From the NCBI GenBank assembly GCA_026193435.1, contig JAPHUN010000081.1:1-5089 (forward strand): 5,089 nucleotides of DNA. Direction: 5' to 3'. Numbering within the stretch: position 1 is the stretch's first letter; each line of letters starts with the position of its first letter. Shown piece after piece: positions 1 to 5,089 of the stretch. The notes beneath the pieces were generated by a model. That model saw only the letters and a list, made by a program, of their open reading frames with translations, was not told the DNA's origin and ran no database searches. A program made the translations under genes and the position numbers. The stretch comes from Chlorobium sp. (lineage in GTDB: Bacteria; Bacteroidota; Chlorobiia; Chlorobiales; Chlorobiaceae).

Positions 1-344
1 TCATTAAACTGATCCGTGAAGCCAAGCCCAAAGAGATACACCTGCATATCAGCTCACCACCCATAACCAACCCCTGCTTCTACGGCATGGACTTTCCAAC
101 TAAAGTCCAGCTGCTCACCTACATGTTTGCCGATGCGAAAGACAACGATGAGGAGCTTGAAAATATCCGGAAGTATATCGGCGTCGACTCTCTGAAATAT
201 CTCTCGCTCCAGGGTATGCTGAACAGTGCTCCCCGGTTTGAAAATGAAACCCGGAGCTACTGCACTGCCTGCTTTACGGGAGACTATCCGATCCGTATGA
301 ATGACGCGACAACCGATAAGGAAGAGAACGACAGCGGGGAATAG
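1..344 (+). CDS. purF: Amidophosphoribosyltransferase (glutamine PRPP amidotransferase), C-terminal part
   Basis: This is the last 113 residues of an open frame that enters from the left edge (first full codon at 3) and ends at TAG 342-344. PurF makes 5-phosphoribosylamine from PRPP and glutamine, the first committed step of cytosolic purine synthesis. The identification rests on HISSPPITNPCFYGMD near the start, IRKYIGVDSLKYLSLQGML in the middle, and YCTACFTGDYP close to the end, all in the order expected for the PurF C-terminus. The Cys of PCFYG and the CxxC pair in YCTACF match three of the four [4Fe-4S] ligands of the Bacillus-type enzyme, so this should be the iron-sulfur form. The catalytic N-terminal Cys, the glutaminase domain and most of the PRPP site lie outside the window. 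The stretch between FPTK and ENIRKYIG looks a few residues longer than in Bacillus PurF. The acidic tail after the last motif is unlikely to be catalytic. The gene converges on the DksA-like gene. Confidence 0.96.
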   Translation, partial: IKLIREAKPKEIHLHISSPPITNPCFYGMDFPTKVQLLTYMFADAKDNDEELENIRKYIGVDSLKYLSLQGMLNSAPRFENETRSYCTACFTGDYPIRMNDATTDKEENDSGE

Positions 345-446
345 GAAAGTCAAAAGTCAAAATTTAAAAGTAAAAAAAGCCGCAGCCTGTATCGTATTGA
401 TTTAGCCTTTTAACCTTTGACTTTTTCCTTTTGACTTGATTTTCTC
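345..446. repeat. Convergent intergenic spacer with AT-rich inverted repeat built from AGTCAAA heptamers
   Basis: The 102-bp spacer lies between the converging purF and DksA-like genes. AGTCAAA occurs twice in tandem at 348-354 and 355-361, and its reverse complement TTTGACT occurs at 416-422 and 430-436. The outer arms pair perfectly over 10 bp (347-356 with 428-437). Inside them, pairing between the A-rich 357-381 and T-rich 403-427 is only partial, with roughly 20-45 bases of loop. It could act as a weak two-way terminator or be a dispersed intergenic repeat. It lacks a compact GC-rich stem followed by a T run, so neither gene has a convincing classical terminator here. I recall AGTCAAAAG-type runs as common in spacers of Chlorobium-like genomes, but cannot check that here. 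Confidence 0.6.
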
Positions 447-890
447 TCACCCTTTCTTCTTGTTCTCTTTAAACTCGATCCGGACAGACGTATGGGGTAC
501 GGCTTCAAGGCGTTTTTTCGGAATAGGCTTGCCCGACTTGGCGCAGACACCGTAGGTCTTGTTCCTGATCCTTTCGAGGGCCTGGTCGATGTACCCCAGA
601 TATTTCTCGTCACGTGCGATAAACATGAAGCGTTGCTCACGATCCATGGTCTCCGTACCGTGATCCGCCATATGCATGGAGTAGTTGGAATTGATAGAGT
701 CCTCCACACTTTCTTCAGAAAGTGATGATTTGAGAATCTCAAGATCACGCAGGACCTCTTCACGACGCTTCAGAAGAAGCTGCTTGAAATGCTCCAGCTC
801 ATCGTCCGACAAATAGGTATGAATAACCTTTACCGGACCTTCGATAACTTCATTGTCTCTCTTAATGGCACTGCTGCTTTTTCTCGGCAT
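447..890 (-). CDS. TraR/DksA-family protein with degenerate zinc finger
   Basis: The 147-residue protein has the DksA layout: a basic N-terminus, a long predicted coiled coil (about residues 28-62 and 82-112) joined by an acidic turn (MADHGTETMDRE, about 74-85), and a C-terminal zinc-finger-like module (about 113-140). DksA proteins enter the secondary channel of RNA polymerase and, often with ppGpp, adjust transcription of stable RNA and biosynthetic genes. The finger region YGVCAKSGKPIPKKRLEAVPHT aligns with the DksA finger, but only Cys116 remains; the other three expected ligand positions fall on Ser119, Arg137 and Phe140. Related cysteine-poor members are known in several bacteria and probably fold without zinc. 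The C-terminus is strongly basic (KENKKKG). The ATG at 890 is chosen because the family's N-terminus fits; its Shine-Dalgarno is weak (GGAT about 6 nt upstream). The gene lies 347 bp downstream of ileS on the same strand and probably has its own promoter. Family assignment is firm; regulatory targets are unknown. Confidence 0.93.
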   Translation of the reverse strand: MPRKSSSAIKRDNEVIEGPVKVIHTYLSDDELEHFKQLLLKRREEVLRDLEILKSSLSEESVEDSINSNYSMHMADHGTETMDREQRFMFIARDEKYLGYIDQALERIRNKTYGVCAKSGKPIPKKRLEAVPHTSVRIEFKENKKKG

Positions 891-951
891 GATCTATCCA
901 GTTTACTGATTCCTAAGTTGAGCGAGTCAATAGATGCTAAAAACTGATACG

Positions 952-980
952 ATTATTTTTATTACTCTGATATACGTAAA
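952..980 (-). promoter_or_regulatory. Candidate sigma-70-type promoter for the DksA-like gene
   Basis: On the minus strand, TTTACG (975-980) is followed by a 17-nt spacer and then AATAAT (952-957). The -35 matches TTGACA at four of six positions and the -10 matches TATAAT at five of six. Transcription would start near 945, giving a leader of about 55 nt before the ATG at 890. The surrounding DNA is AT-rich. This is consensus matching only, and the promoter overlaps the 3' half of the short ORF at 962-1039. Confidence 0.3.
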
Positions 981-1039
981 AACACATCTGATGTGAACAA
1001 ACCCGTTGGGTGAACGTGAAAAAAAACAGCAATCTGCAT
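962..1039 (-). CDS. Possible 25-aa small ORF with strong Shine-Dalgarno
   Basis: ATG at 1037-1039 is preceded by AAAAGGAGG at 1046-1054 with a 6-nt gap, by far the best ribosome binding site in the window and much better than those of ileS or the DksA-like gene. The frame runs 25 codons to TAA at 962-964. The peptide starts MQIAVFFHVH, contains PTGLFTSDVF and ends LRISE, so it is mildly hydrophobic with two His and no obvious run of a regulatory amino acid. I do not recognise it. It could be a leader peptide for the DksA-like gene 71 nt downstream, a free-standing small protein, or chance. Length alone gives no coding evidence; the case rests on the Shine-Dalgarno and its spacing. Confidence 0.3.
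   Translation of the reverse strand: MQIAVFFHVHPTGLFTSDVFLRISE
983..995. promoter_or_regulatory. 13-nt perfect palindrome upstream of candidate -35 box
   Basis: CACATC-T-GATGTG has perfect 6-bp arms around one central base. It ends 2 nt upstream of the candidate -35 hexamer of the DksA-like gene. The position suits an activator or repressor site, but the palindrome is short and also lies inside the small ORF. I cannot name a protein that would bind it. Confidence 0.3.
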
Positions 1040-1237
1040 CTATTGCCTCCTTTTCAGGATATCGCTCAATTCAGGTAATACAAACGCTACAACGCATAGC
1101 CCGGACTAAACGATTGTTACATACTGCCATCACAAAACACCCACACTGCTGAACTGCCAACAAACAACCTGCTCAACAGGTACTACAACCTCTCGTCCGT
1201 CATCTTGTTCTCAGGTAAAAACACGGTAATTATAACA

Positions 1238-4200
1238 TTAGCTTTTGGATTTATCAAGAACAAAACGACATAACTCCCCGTTAAGGCTCTCCTCACGCCC
1301 CCCGGAAAGTGTCTCAGGAGATACAACATCAAGAACCACAGCCAAAGTTTCCTGCCTGATATAGTCGCGGTTCTTCTCCACGGCGAGCACCACCTTTTCA
1401 CTCCCCGCCACACGAACCTCTATCCTGTCGGTGATCTCCAGACCGGAATCTTTTCTCAGGGCCTGGATCCTGCTCACCAGCTCTCTGGAGAGCCCGAGCA
1501 TTTCCAGCTCAGGGGTGATTTCCGTATCCAGCGCGACCATGACGCCGGAGGCGTCATCCGACCCGACCAGCCAACCCTCGATATCTTCACGGCTGACCAC
1601 AACATCTTCACCGGTAATGGTATAGGTTTTTCCTTCCACGTCAAGGGATAGAGAACCTTCGGTTTCAAGCGTTGCTATCTCCCTGTGCGTCAAAATCCGG
1701 ATACGGTCGGCAAGCTTCTTCACCTCTTTGCCATAACGGGGGCCAAGCGATTTGAAATCCGGTTTTGCTTTCTTGCTGACCACCGAACTCTCATCCTCGA
1801 TATACTCGACCTTCTGCACGTTCACCTCATCGATAATAATATCCCTCACCTGCTCATACTCCATCCTGTCAGCAGCATCATCGACGGCAAGCATGATACG
1901 CTTCAACGGCTGACGTACCTTGATGGACGCTCTTTCACGCATTGTCCTGACAAGGGATGTCACCATCTGGGCTTTTTTCATACGAAGCTCCAGCGGACTG
2001 TCAATCGCACCGGCGTCGACAGATGGAAGATCACAGAGATGCACCGATGCAACAGGCTCTCTGCCGGTAACAGCATTAAGGTTCATGAAAATCCTGTCCG
2101 CGATGAACGGCGTAAAGGGGGCGAGAAGCTTTGCTACCGTCTCGAGACACTGGTATAACGACTGGTACGCTGCCGTTTTGTCAGGCCCTGCCTCACCTTT
2201 CCAGAACAGCTTCCTGGAACGGCGGATGTACCAGTTCGAAAGGTCATCGACCGTAAAATCATTGATCAACCGTATTGCCCCGGTAAGGTCGTACTGCTCC
2301 ATACGCTGTTCAACCCCTGAAACAAGAGAGTTCAGAGAGGAAATAATCCAGCGATCCAGCCCTGATCTTTCGCTGACCGGGATAGGCTCTTCGGAAAAAG
2401 TAAACCCGTCAACGTTCGAGTACATGACGAAGAAATTATAGCTGTTGATGAACGCGCGGAAAAACTTGCGCTGCTCCTCCTCTATCTCATCACTATTGAA
2501 CGACTTGGGCCTCCATGGAGGACTTGACAGGATAAGGTACCAGCGAAGAGAGTCTGCACCGTACTTTTCCATCGTCTCAAACGGATCGACGACATTTCCC
2601 TTTGATTTTGACATCTTCTGGCCTTTCCGGTCAAGAATATGACCGTTGACCACAAGGTTTTTGTATGCCGGCTTGTCGAACAGCAAGGCCCCGATGGCGT
2701 GCAGCGTGTAGAACCACCCCCTTGTCTGATCGACCCCTTCCGCGATGAAATCCGCGGGAAAGGTCTTATCGAAAACCTCCCTGTTTTCAAAGGGATAGTG
2801 GAGCTGCGCAAAAGGCATGGAACCACTGTCGAACCACACATCGATCAGCTCCGGGGTCCGACAGTATCGTCTGCCGTCCCTGATAAAATAGACTCTGTCA
2901 ACGAAAGGCTTGTGCAGATCAAGTTCAACCAGTCCTTCAGCAAGTGCATCACCGAGACGGTACTGTTTGCCGTCGATATCGATACACCCTTCCTGAAGTT
3001 CTTCAACGGAGCCGATAGCGAACACCTCGCCCGAATCCGGGCCGTCGCCTATCGAGAAATCCTCTGAAACCCATATCGGAAGCGGTGTCCCCCAGAACCG
3101 CTCTCGAGAAAGCGCCCAATCCTTGTTCTCCTCCAGCCAGTTTCCAAACCGGCCGCTACCGATCTCGGGAGGACACCAGTTTATCTGACCGTTAAGCTCC
3201 ACCATCCTGTCAGCAATATCTGTCGTCCTGATGTACCAGGACTCGCGCGCGTAATAGATAACAGGAACATCGTAACGCCAGGAAAACGGGTAGGTATGGG
3301 TGATGGTTTCCTTTCTGAAGAGCTTTCCCTCCTCCTTCAGCCTCCTGATAATCAACGGGTCGGCGTCCTTGAAAAACATGCCCTCATACTCCGGCACTTC
3401 AGCGGTAAAACAGCCGTTACGTGCGACCGGCTGCAACATCGGGAGATCGTACTTCCTGGACAGCTCATAGTCATCGGCACCGAACGCGGGAGCGATATGC
3501 ACGATACCCGTGCCCTCCTCTGTCGAGACAAAATCACCCTCTGTAACAAACCAGCAGGGCTTTTCAGGCTCAGCCCAGGTAAACATCGGCTCGTATTCCA
3601 GTCCGGCAAGCCGGCTGCCCTTGAAAGAATCCAGAATAACGATTTCCTCATCCTCGCCCAACTGCTTGCGGAGCACCTCGATCCGGGACCCGGCAAGAAT
3701 ATAGACCACGCCATCACTCGTTCTGGCCTTCACATACTCCACATCAGGCCCGACACACAGTGCGACATTTGAGATTAGTGTCCAGGGCGTTGTCGTCCAC
3801 ACAAGAAAATATTCGTCGGCATCCTTAACCTTGAACGTCACATAGACACTCGGGTCTTTTACCTCTTTGTAACCAAGCGCGAGCTCATGTGAACTCAGCA
3901 CCGTCTCCGATTTCGGGTCCTGAGGAACGATCTTGTAATCCTTGTAGATAAATCCCTTGTCAAAAATCGTTTTCAGCGCCCACCAGACAGACTCCATATA
4001 CTCATTGGTACAGGTGATATAGGGATCATCCATATCAACCCAATACCCCATCATCTCGGTCAACCGCCCCCATCCCTCACGATTGTCATCGATATGATGA
4101 TACACAAGCTCTCTGGCCACATCATTGAACTCATCGGCACCATACTCTTCAACCTGGGCCTTGTTTTTAAGACCGAGTTTTTTTTCGACCGCGATTTCAA

Positions 4201-4480
4201 CCGGAAGACCGTGCGTGTCCCAGCCTGCCTTGCGAGGAACCTTGTACCCCTGCATCGTTTTGAACCGACAGACAATATCCTTGATTGTCCTGCTGAAGAC
4301 ATGGTGTACCCCCGGCTTACCATTTACAGTAGGCGGGCCTTCATAGAAAGAGAATACCTTATCACCGGGTTTATCGAGACTTTTTTGAAAAATATCATGT
4401 TCTTTCCAGAACTGTAATACTTCAGTCTCTACGGAGCTATAGGACAGGTCGGCAGGATATTCGGGAAATTTGTCAGGCAT
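1238..4480 (-). CDS. ileS: Isoleucyl-tRNA synthetase, type 2 (eukaryote-like), with GVHH signature
   Basis: The 1080-residue class I synthetase is complete and charges tRNA-Ile with isoleucine in the cytosol. In order, the sequence shows [14 protein letters not shown] at 47-60 (signature motif region), the CP1 editing domain at about 190-400 with the threonine-rich VWTTTPWTL (227-235) and [15 protein letters not shown] (323-337, containing the editing Asp), the catalytic-core motifs [15 protein letters not shown] (456-470), DVWFDSGS (547-554) and [12 protein letters not shown] (581-592), KMSKS at 622-626, and the anticodon-binding domain with [11 protein letters not shown] (746-756) and IKVRQPL (853-859). 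The length and the lack of a C-terminal Cys4 zinc module (only Cys1071 is near the end) place it in type 2. The HxGH motif reads G57-V-H-H60, with Gly and His exchanged; see findings. The ATG at 4480 fits the family's N-terminus ([26 protein letters not shown]), although its Shine-Dalgarno is weak. No frameshift or internal stop is seen. Confidence 0.99.
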   Translation of the reverse strand: MPDKFPEYPADLSYSSVETEVLQFWKEHDIFQKSLDKPGDKVFSFYEGPPTVNGKPGVHHVFSRTIKDIVCRFKTMQGYKVPRKAGWDTHGLPVEIAVEKKLGLKNKAQVEEYGADEFNDVARELVYHHIDDNREGWGRLTEMMGYWVDMDDPYITCTNEYMESVWWALKTIFDKGFIYKDYKIVPQDPKSETVLSSHELALGYKEVKDPSVYVTFKVKDADEYFLVWTTTPWTLISNVALCVGPDVEYVKARTSDGVVYILAGSRIEVLRKQLGEDEEIVILDSFKGSRLAGLEYEPMFTWAEPEKPCWFVTEGDFVSTEEGTGIVHIAPAFGADDYELSRKYDLPMLQPVARNGCFTAEVPEYEGMFFKDADPLIIRRLKEEGKLFRKETITHTYPFSWRYDVPVIYYARESWYIRTTDIADRMVELNGQINWCPPEIGSGRFGNWLEENKDWALSRERFWGTPLPIWVSEDFSIGDGPDSGEVFAIGSVEELQEGCIDIDGKQYRLGDALAEGLVELDLHKPFVDRVYFIRDGRRYCRTPELIDVWFDSGSMPFAQLHYPFENREVFDKTFPADFIAEGVDQTRGWFYTLHAIGALLFDKPAYKNLVVNGHILDRKGQKMSKSKGNVVDPFETMEKYGADSLRWYLILSSPPWRPKSFNSDEIEEEQRKFFRAFINSYNFFVMYSNVDGFTFSEEPIPVSERSGLDRWIISSLNSLVSGVEQRMEQYDLTGAIRLINDFTVDDLSNWYIRRSRKLFWKGEAGPDKTAAYQSLYQCLETVAKLLAPFTPFIADRIFMNLNAVTGREPVASVHLCDLPSVDAGAIDSPLELRMKKAQMVTSLVRTMRERASIKVRQPLKRIMLAVDDAADRMEYEQVRDIIIDEVNVQKVEYIEDESSVVSKKAKPDFKSLGPRYGKEVKKLADRIRILTHREIATLETEGSLSLDVEGKTYTITGEDVVVSREDIEGWLVGSDDASGVMVALDTEITPELEMLGLSRELVSRIQALRKDSGLEITDRIEVRVAGSEKVVLAVEKNRDYIRQETLAVVLDVVSPETLSGGREESLNGELCRFVLDKSKS

Positions 4481-4681
4481 TGTTTTACCGTATAGTCAAA
4501 AAAGATACCGTGAAGAACCCTCATACGCTGATCGATGCAGGCCGGATGCAGTGCAACCGGAGTGCCGCGAATTGTCGCAACGTAAGGACTCCGGGTCTCC
4601 CGAGCGAGCTCTAGGATACAGCGCAGGTTTTTCGAGGCGCACAGTAGCAGGATACGTGAACCTTGCATTATTCAGGCATTG

Positions 4682-4710
4682 AATATAGTGCGGGGAAATA
4701 CGAAAGGCAA
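4682..4710 (-). promoter_or_regulatory. Candidate sigma-70-type promoter for ileS
   Basis: On the minus strand, TTGCCT (4705-4710) is separated by exactly 17 nt from TATATT (4682-4687). The -10 matches TATAAT at five of six positions and the -35 matches TTGACA at four of six. Initiation near 4675 would give ileS an untranslated leader of about 195 nt. The -35 lies in the distal arm of the preceding terminator stem, so terminator and promoter would be packed together. This is consensus matching only. Confidence 0.33.
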
Positions 4711-4736
4711 GCCTTTTACCTGATAAAGGCTTGCCT
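4705..4736 (-). terminator. Rho-independent terminator, second of tandem pair
   Basis: AGGCAAGCCTTT (4705-4716) and AAAGGCTTGCCT (4725-4736) form a perfect 12-bp stem with an 8-nt loop. In minus-strand reading the stem is followed by TTTCGTATTT, a moderately U-rich tail. It starts 61 nt past the stop of the csm-like gene. The tail toward the plus strand (CTGCAATTTT) is poorer, so the minus-strand direction is favoured. Confidence 0.8.
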
Positions 4737-4752
4737 CTGCAATTTTCAGTCA

Positions 4753-4781
4753 AAAAGCCGCCCGTAACCTGACCGGCTTTT
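4753..4781 (-). terminator. Rho-independent terminator, first of tandem pair
   Basis: AAAAGCCG (4753-4760) and CGGCTTTT (4774-4781) form an 8-bp stem with a 13-nt loop. In minus-strand reading the stem runs straight into CGGCTTTTTGAC, the usual GC stem plus U run. It lies 16 nt past the stop codon of the csm-like gene and is its natural first terminator. Confidence 0.8.
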
Positions 4782-4797
4782 CAAGGGATCAGACGAC

Positions 4798-5016
4798 TTA
4801 CTGTTTTCCCTGATTATTGTTAAGGGTCTTGCTGATACCTTCAAGGATTTGCTGAGCAACGCCGTTTGCCGACTCCAGGGCCTGTACAAGGGCGTTGCCA
4901 AGAGGAGTGAGTGTAGTATCAAGAAGATTTCCTACACCTGAAAGGATTGTAGAAAAATCCCCTTTAACATTCTGACCGCCTCCGCTTTGCTGCTGGGATT
5001 TCATTTCTTCTGCCAT
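4798..5016 (-). CDS. Small protein resembling CsmB/CsmF chlorosome envelope proteins
   Basis: From ATG 5016 the product is 72 residues; a TTG at 5046 in the same frame would give 82. It has a Gln/Gly-rich N-terminus (KSQQQSGGGQNVKG), then a glycine-spaced amphipathic or hydrophobic stretch (DFSTILSGVGNLLDTTLTPL) and a helix-prone segment (NALVQALESANGVAQQILEG) ending ISKTLNNNQGKQ. From memory, the 30 residues from LTPLGNALV to ISKTL align without gaps to the C-terminal half of CsmB (pattern PL...V...QxLxxxS). CsmB and CsmF sit in the lipid monolayer around the bacteriochlorophyll core of chlorosomes. The length fits CsmB (about 75 aa). I chose ATG 5016 for that fit; no start has a good Shine-Dalgarno, and an in-frame TGA two codons before the TTG limits any extension. 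Tandem terminators follow it, as suits a strongly transcribed single gene. The existence of the gene is likely; the chlorosome assignment is moderate. Confidence 0.7.
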   Translation of the reverse strand: MAEEMKSQQQSGGGQNVKGDFSTILSGVGNLLDTTLTPLGNALVQALESANGVAQQILEGISKTLNNNQGKQ

Positions 5017-5089
5017 ATGCCACAGAGTTTTATAATTATTTATCAATGCTCAGACTACAGTAGAATAAAAATAAAACATTTCTCCAACA

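Larger units (their letters stand above)
891..1237. other. 347-bp spacer between ileS and the DksA-like gene
   Basis: No long gene lies here on either strand. Reading leftward in the direction of the flanking genes, there is a weak hairpin (ACCTG/CAGGT arms at 1167-1171 and 1177-1181, loop of 5) followed by a T/G-rich stretch, which is a poor terminator candidate for ileS. Next come a 25-codon ORF with a very strong ribosome binding site (962-1039), a 13-nt perfect palindrome (983-995), and a candidate promoter (952-980) for the DksA-like gene. I found no tRNA and no known riboswitch consensus. The rest, about 1055-1166 and 1182-1237, shows nothing I can name. Confidence 0.6.
4481..4797. other. 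317-bp spacer and probable ileS leader
   Basis: The part nearest the csm-like gene (4705-4781) holds two terminators. The remaining 224 bp would be the ileS promoter and untranslated leader. It is GC-richer than the other spacers and contains an imperfect palindrome (4542-4550 against 4552-4560, eight of nine positions paired) and a small hairpin CGGG-TCT-CCCG (4592-4602). The T-box consensus (AGGGTGGNACCGCG) common ahead of ileS in Firmicutes is absent, and I found no tRNA fold. Open frames crossing this stretch lack ribosome binding sites and family resemblance, so I do not call a gene. Confidence 0.6.

Noticed and set aside
410..763. 117-aa minus-strand frame overlapping the DksA-like gene
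   Set aside because: It is a shifted frame of the DksA-like gene, which explains the region with clear family motifs.
1167..1181. ACCTG/CAGGT hairpin as ileS terminator
   Set aside because: Only a 5-bp stem without a real T run after it; too weak to call, though it is the best candidate in that spacer.
1685..2441. Overlapping plus-strand open frames (157 and 173 aa) opposite ileS
   Set aside because: They lie wholly antisense to a well-supported synthetase, show no family resemblance or ribosome binding site, and are composed as expected of shadow frames.
2639..3067. 142-aa plus-strand open frame opposite ileS
   Set aside because: Antisense shadow of the IleRS catalytic region; no recognisable domain.
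3296..3772. 158-aa plus-strand open frame opposite ileS
   Set aside because: Antisense shadow of the IleRS editing domain; no recognisable domain or start signal.
4481..4704. T-box riboswitch or tRNA ahead of ileS
   Set aside because: The T-box consensus is absent, and neither strand shows a TTCGA-containing T arm with matching acceptor stem.
4429..4753. Minus-strand frames of 79 and 85 aa across the csm-ileS spacer
   Set aside because: No ribosome binding site or family likeness; one overlaps the ileS start and the other runs through the second terminator stem.
5050..5079. Nine-codon ORF upstream of the csm-like gene
   Set aside because: GGAG lies only about 2-3 nt from the ATG, too close for a working Shine-Dalgarno, and the sequence is simple AT-rich DNA.
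1..5089. Mobile element, CRISPR array or antiphage system
   Set aside because: No transposase, integrase or regularly spaced repeats; all genes are housekeeping or antenna-like and intact.

Overview
The window holds four protein-coding genes of an ordinary chromosomal housekeeping region. In map order they are the 3' end of purF (plus strand), then on the minus strand a TraR/DksA-family regulator, isoleucyl-tRNA synthetase (ileS), and a small protein resembling the CsmB/CsmF chlorosome envelope proteins. The best guess for the source is a green sulfur bacterium (Chlorobiota), perhaps of the Prosthecochloris/Pelodictyon/Chlorobium group. This rests on the CsmB-like protein, the type 2 IleRS beside a DksA-like gene, and the AGTCAAA-type intergenic repeats. 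It is an inference, because no rRNA or other marker gene is present.

Layout: 1-344 is the last 113 residues of amidophosphoribosyltransferase, which keeps three Cys ligands of the Bacillus-type [4Fe-4S] cluster. 345-446 is a convergent spacer with four copies of the heptamer AGTCAAA, two on each strand, forming an AT-rich imperfect inverted repeat. 447-890 (-) is a 147-aa DksA-like protein whose zinc finger has lost three of four cysteines. 891-1237 is a 347-bp spacer with a candidate promoter, a 13-nt perfect palindrome, and a 25-codon ORF with a near-perfect Shine-Dalgarno. 1238-4480 (-) is ileS, 1080 aa. 4481-4797 is a 317-bp spacer with two tandem Rho-independent terminators for the upstream gene, a candidate ileS promoter, and a leader of about 195 nt. 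4798-5016 (-) is the small CsmB-like protein. The last 73 bases are its AT-rich upstream region.

The three minus-strand genes are co-oriented, but they are probably not one operon: strong terminators separate the csm-like gene from ileS, and a long spacer with its own candidate promoter separates ileS from the DksA-like gene. The most notable point is in IleRS, where the HxGH signature reads GVHH (first and third positions exchanged). This altered motif has been described in some type 2 IleRS enzymes and linked to very high mupirocin resistance. The next most interesting item is the short ORF with the strong ribosome binding site ahead of the dksA-like gene. I see no mobile element, CRISPR array, tRNA, rRNA or recognisable riboswitch, and no clearly novel multi-gene system.
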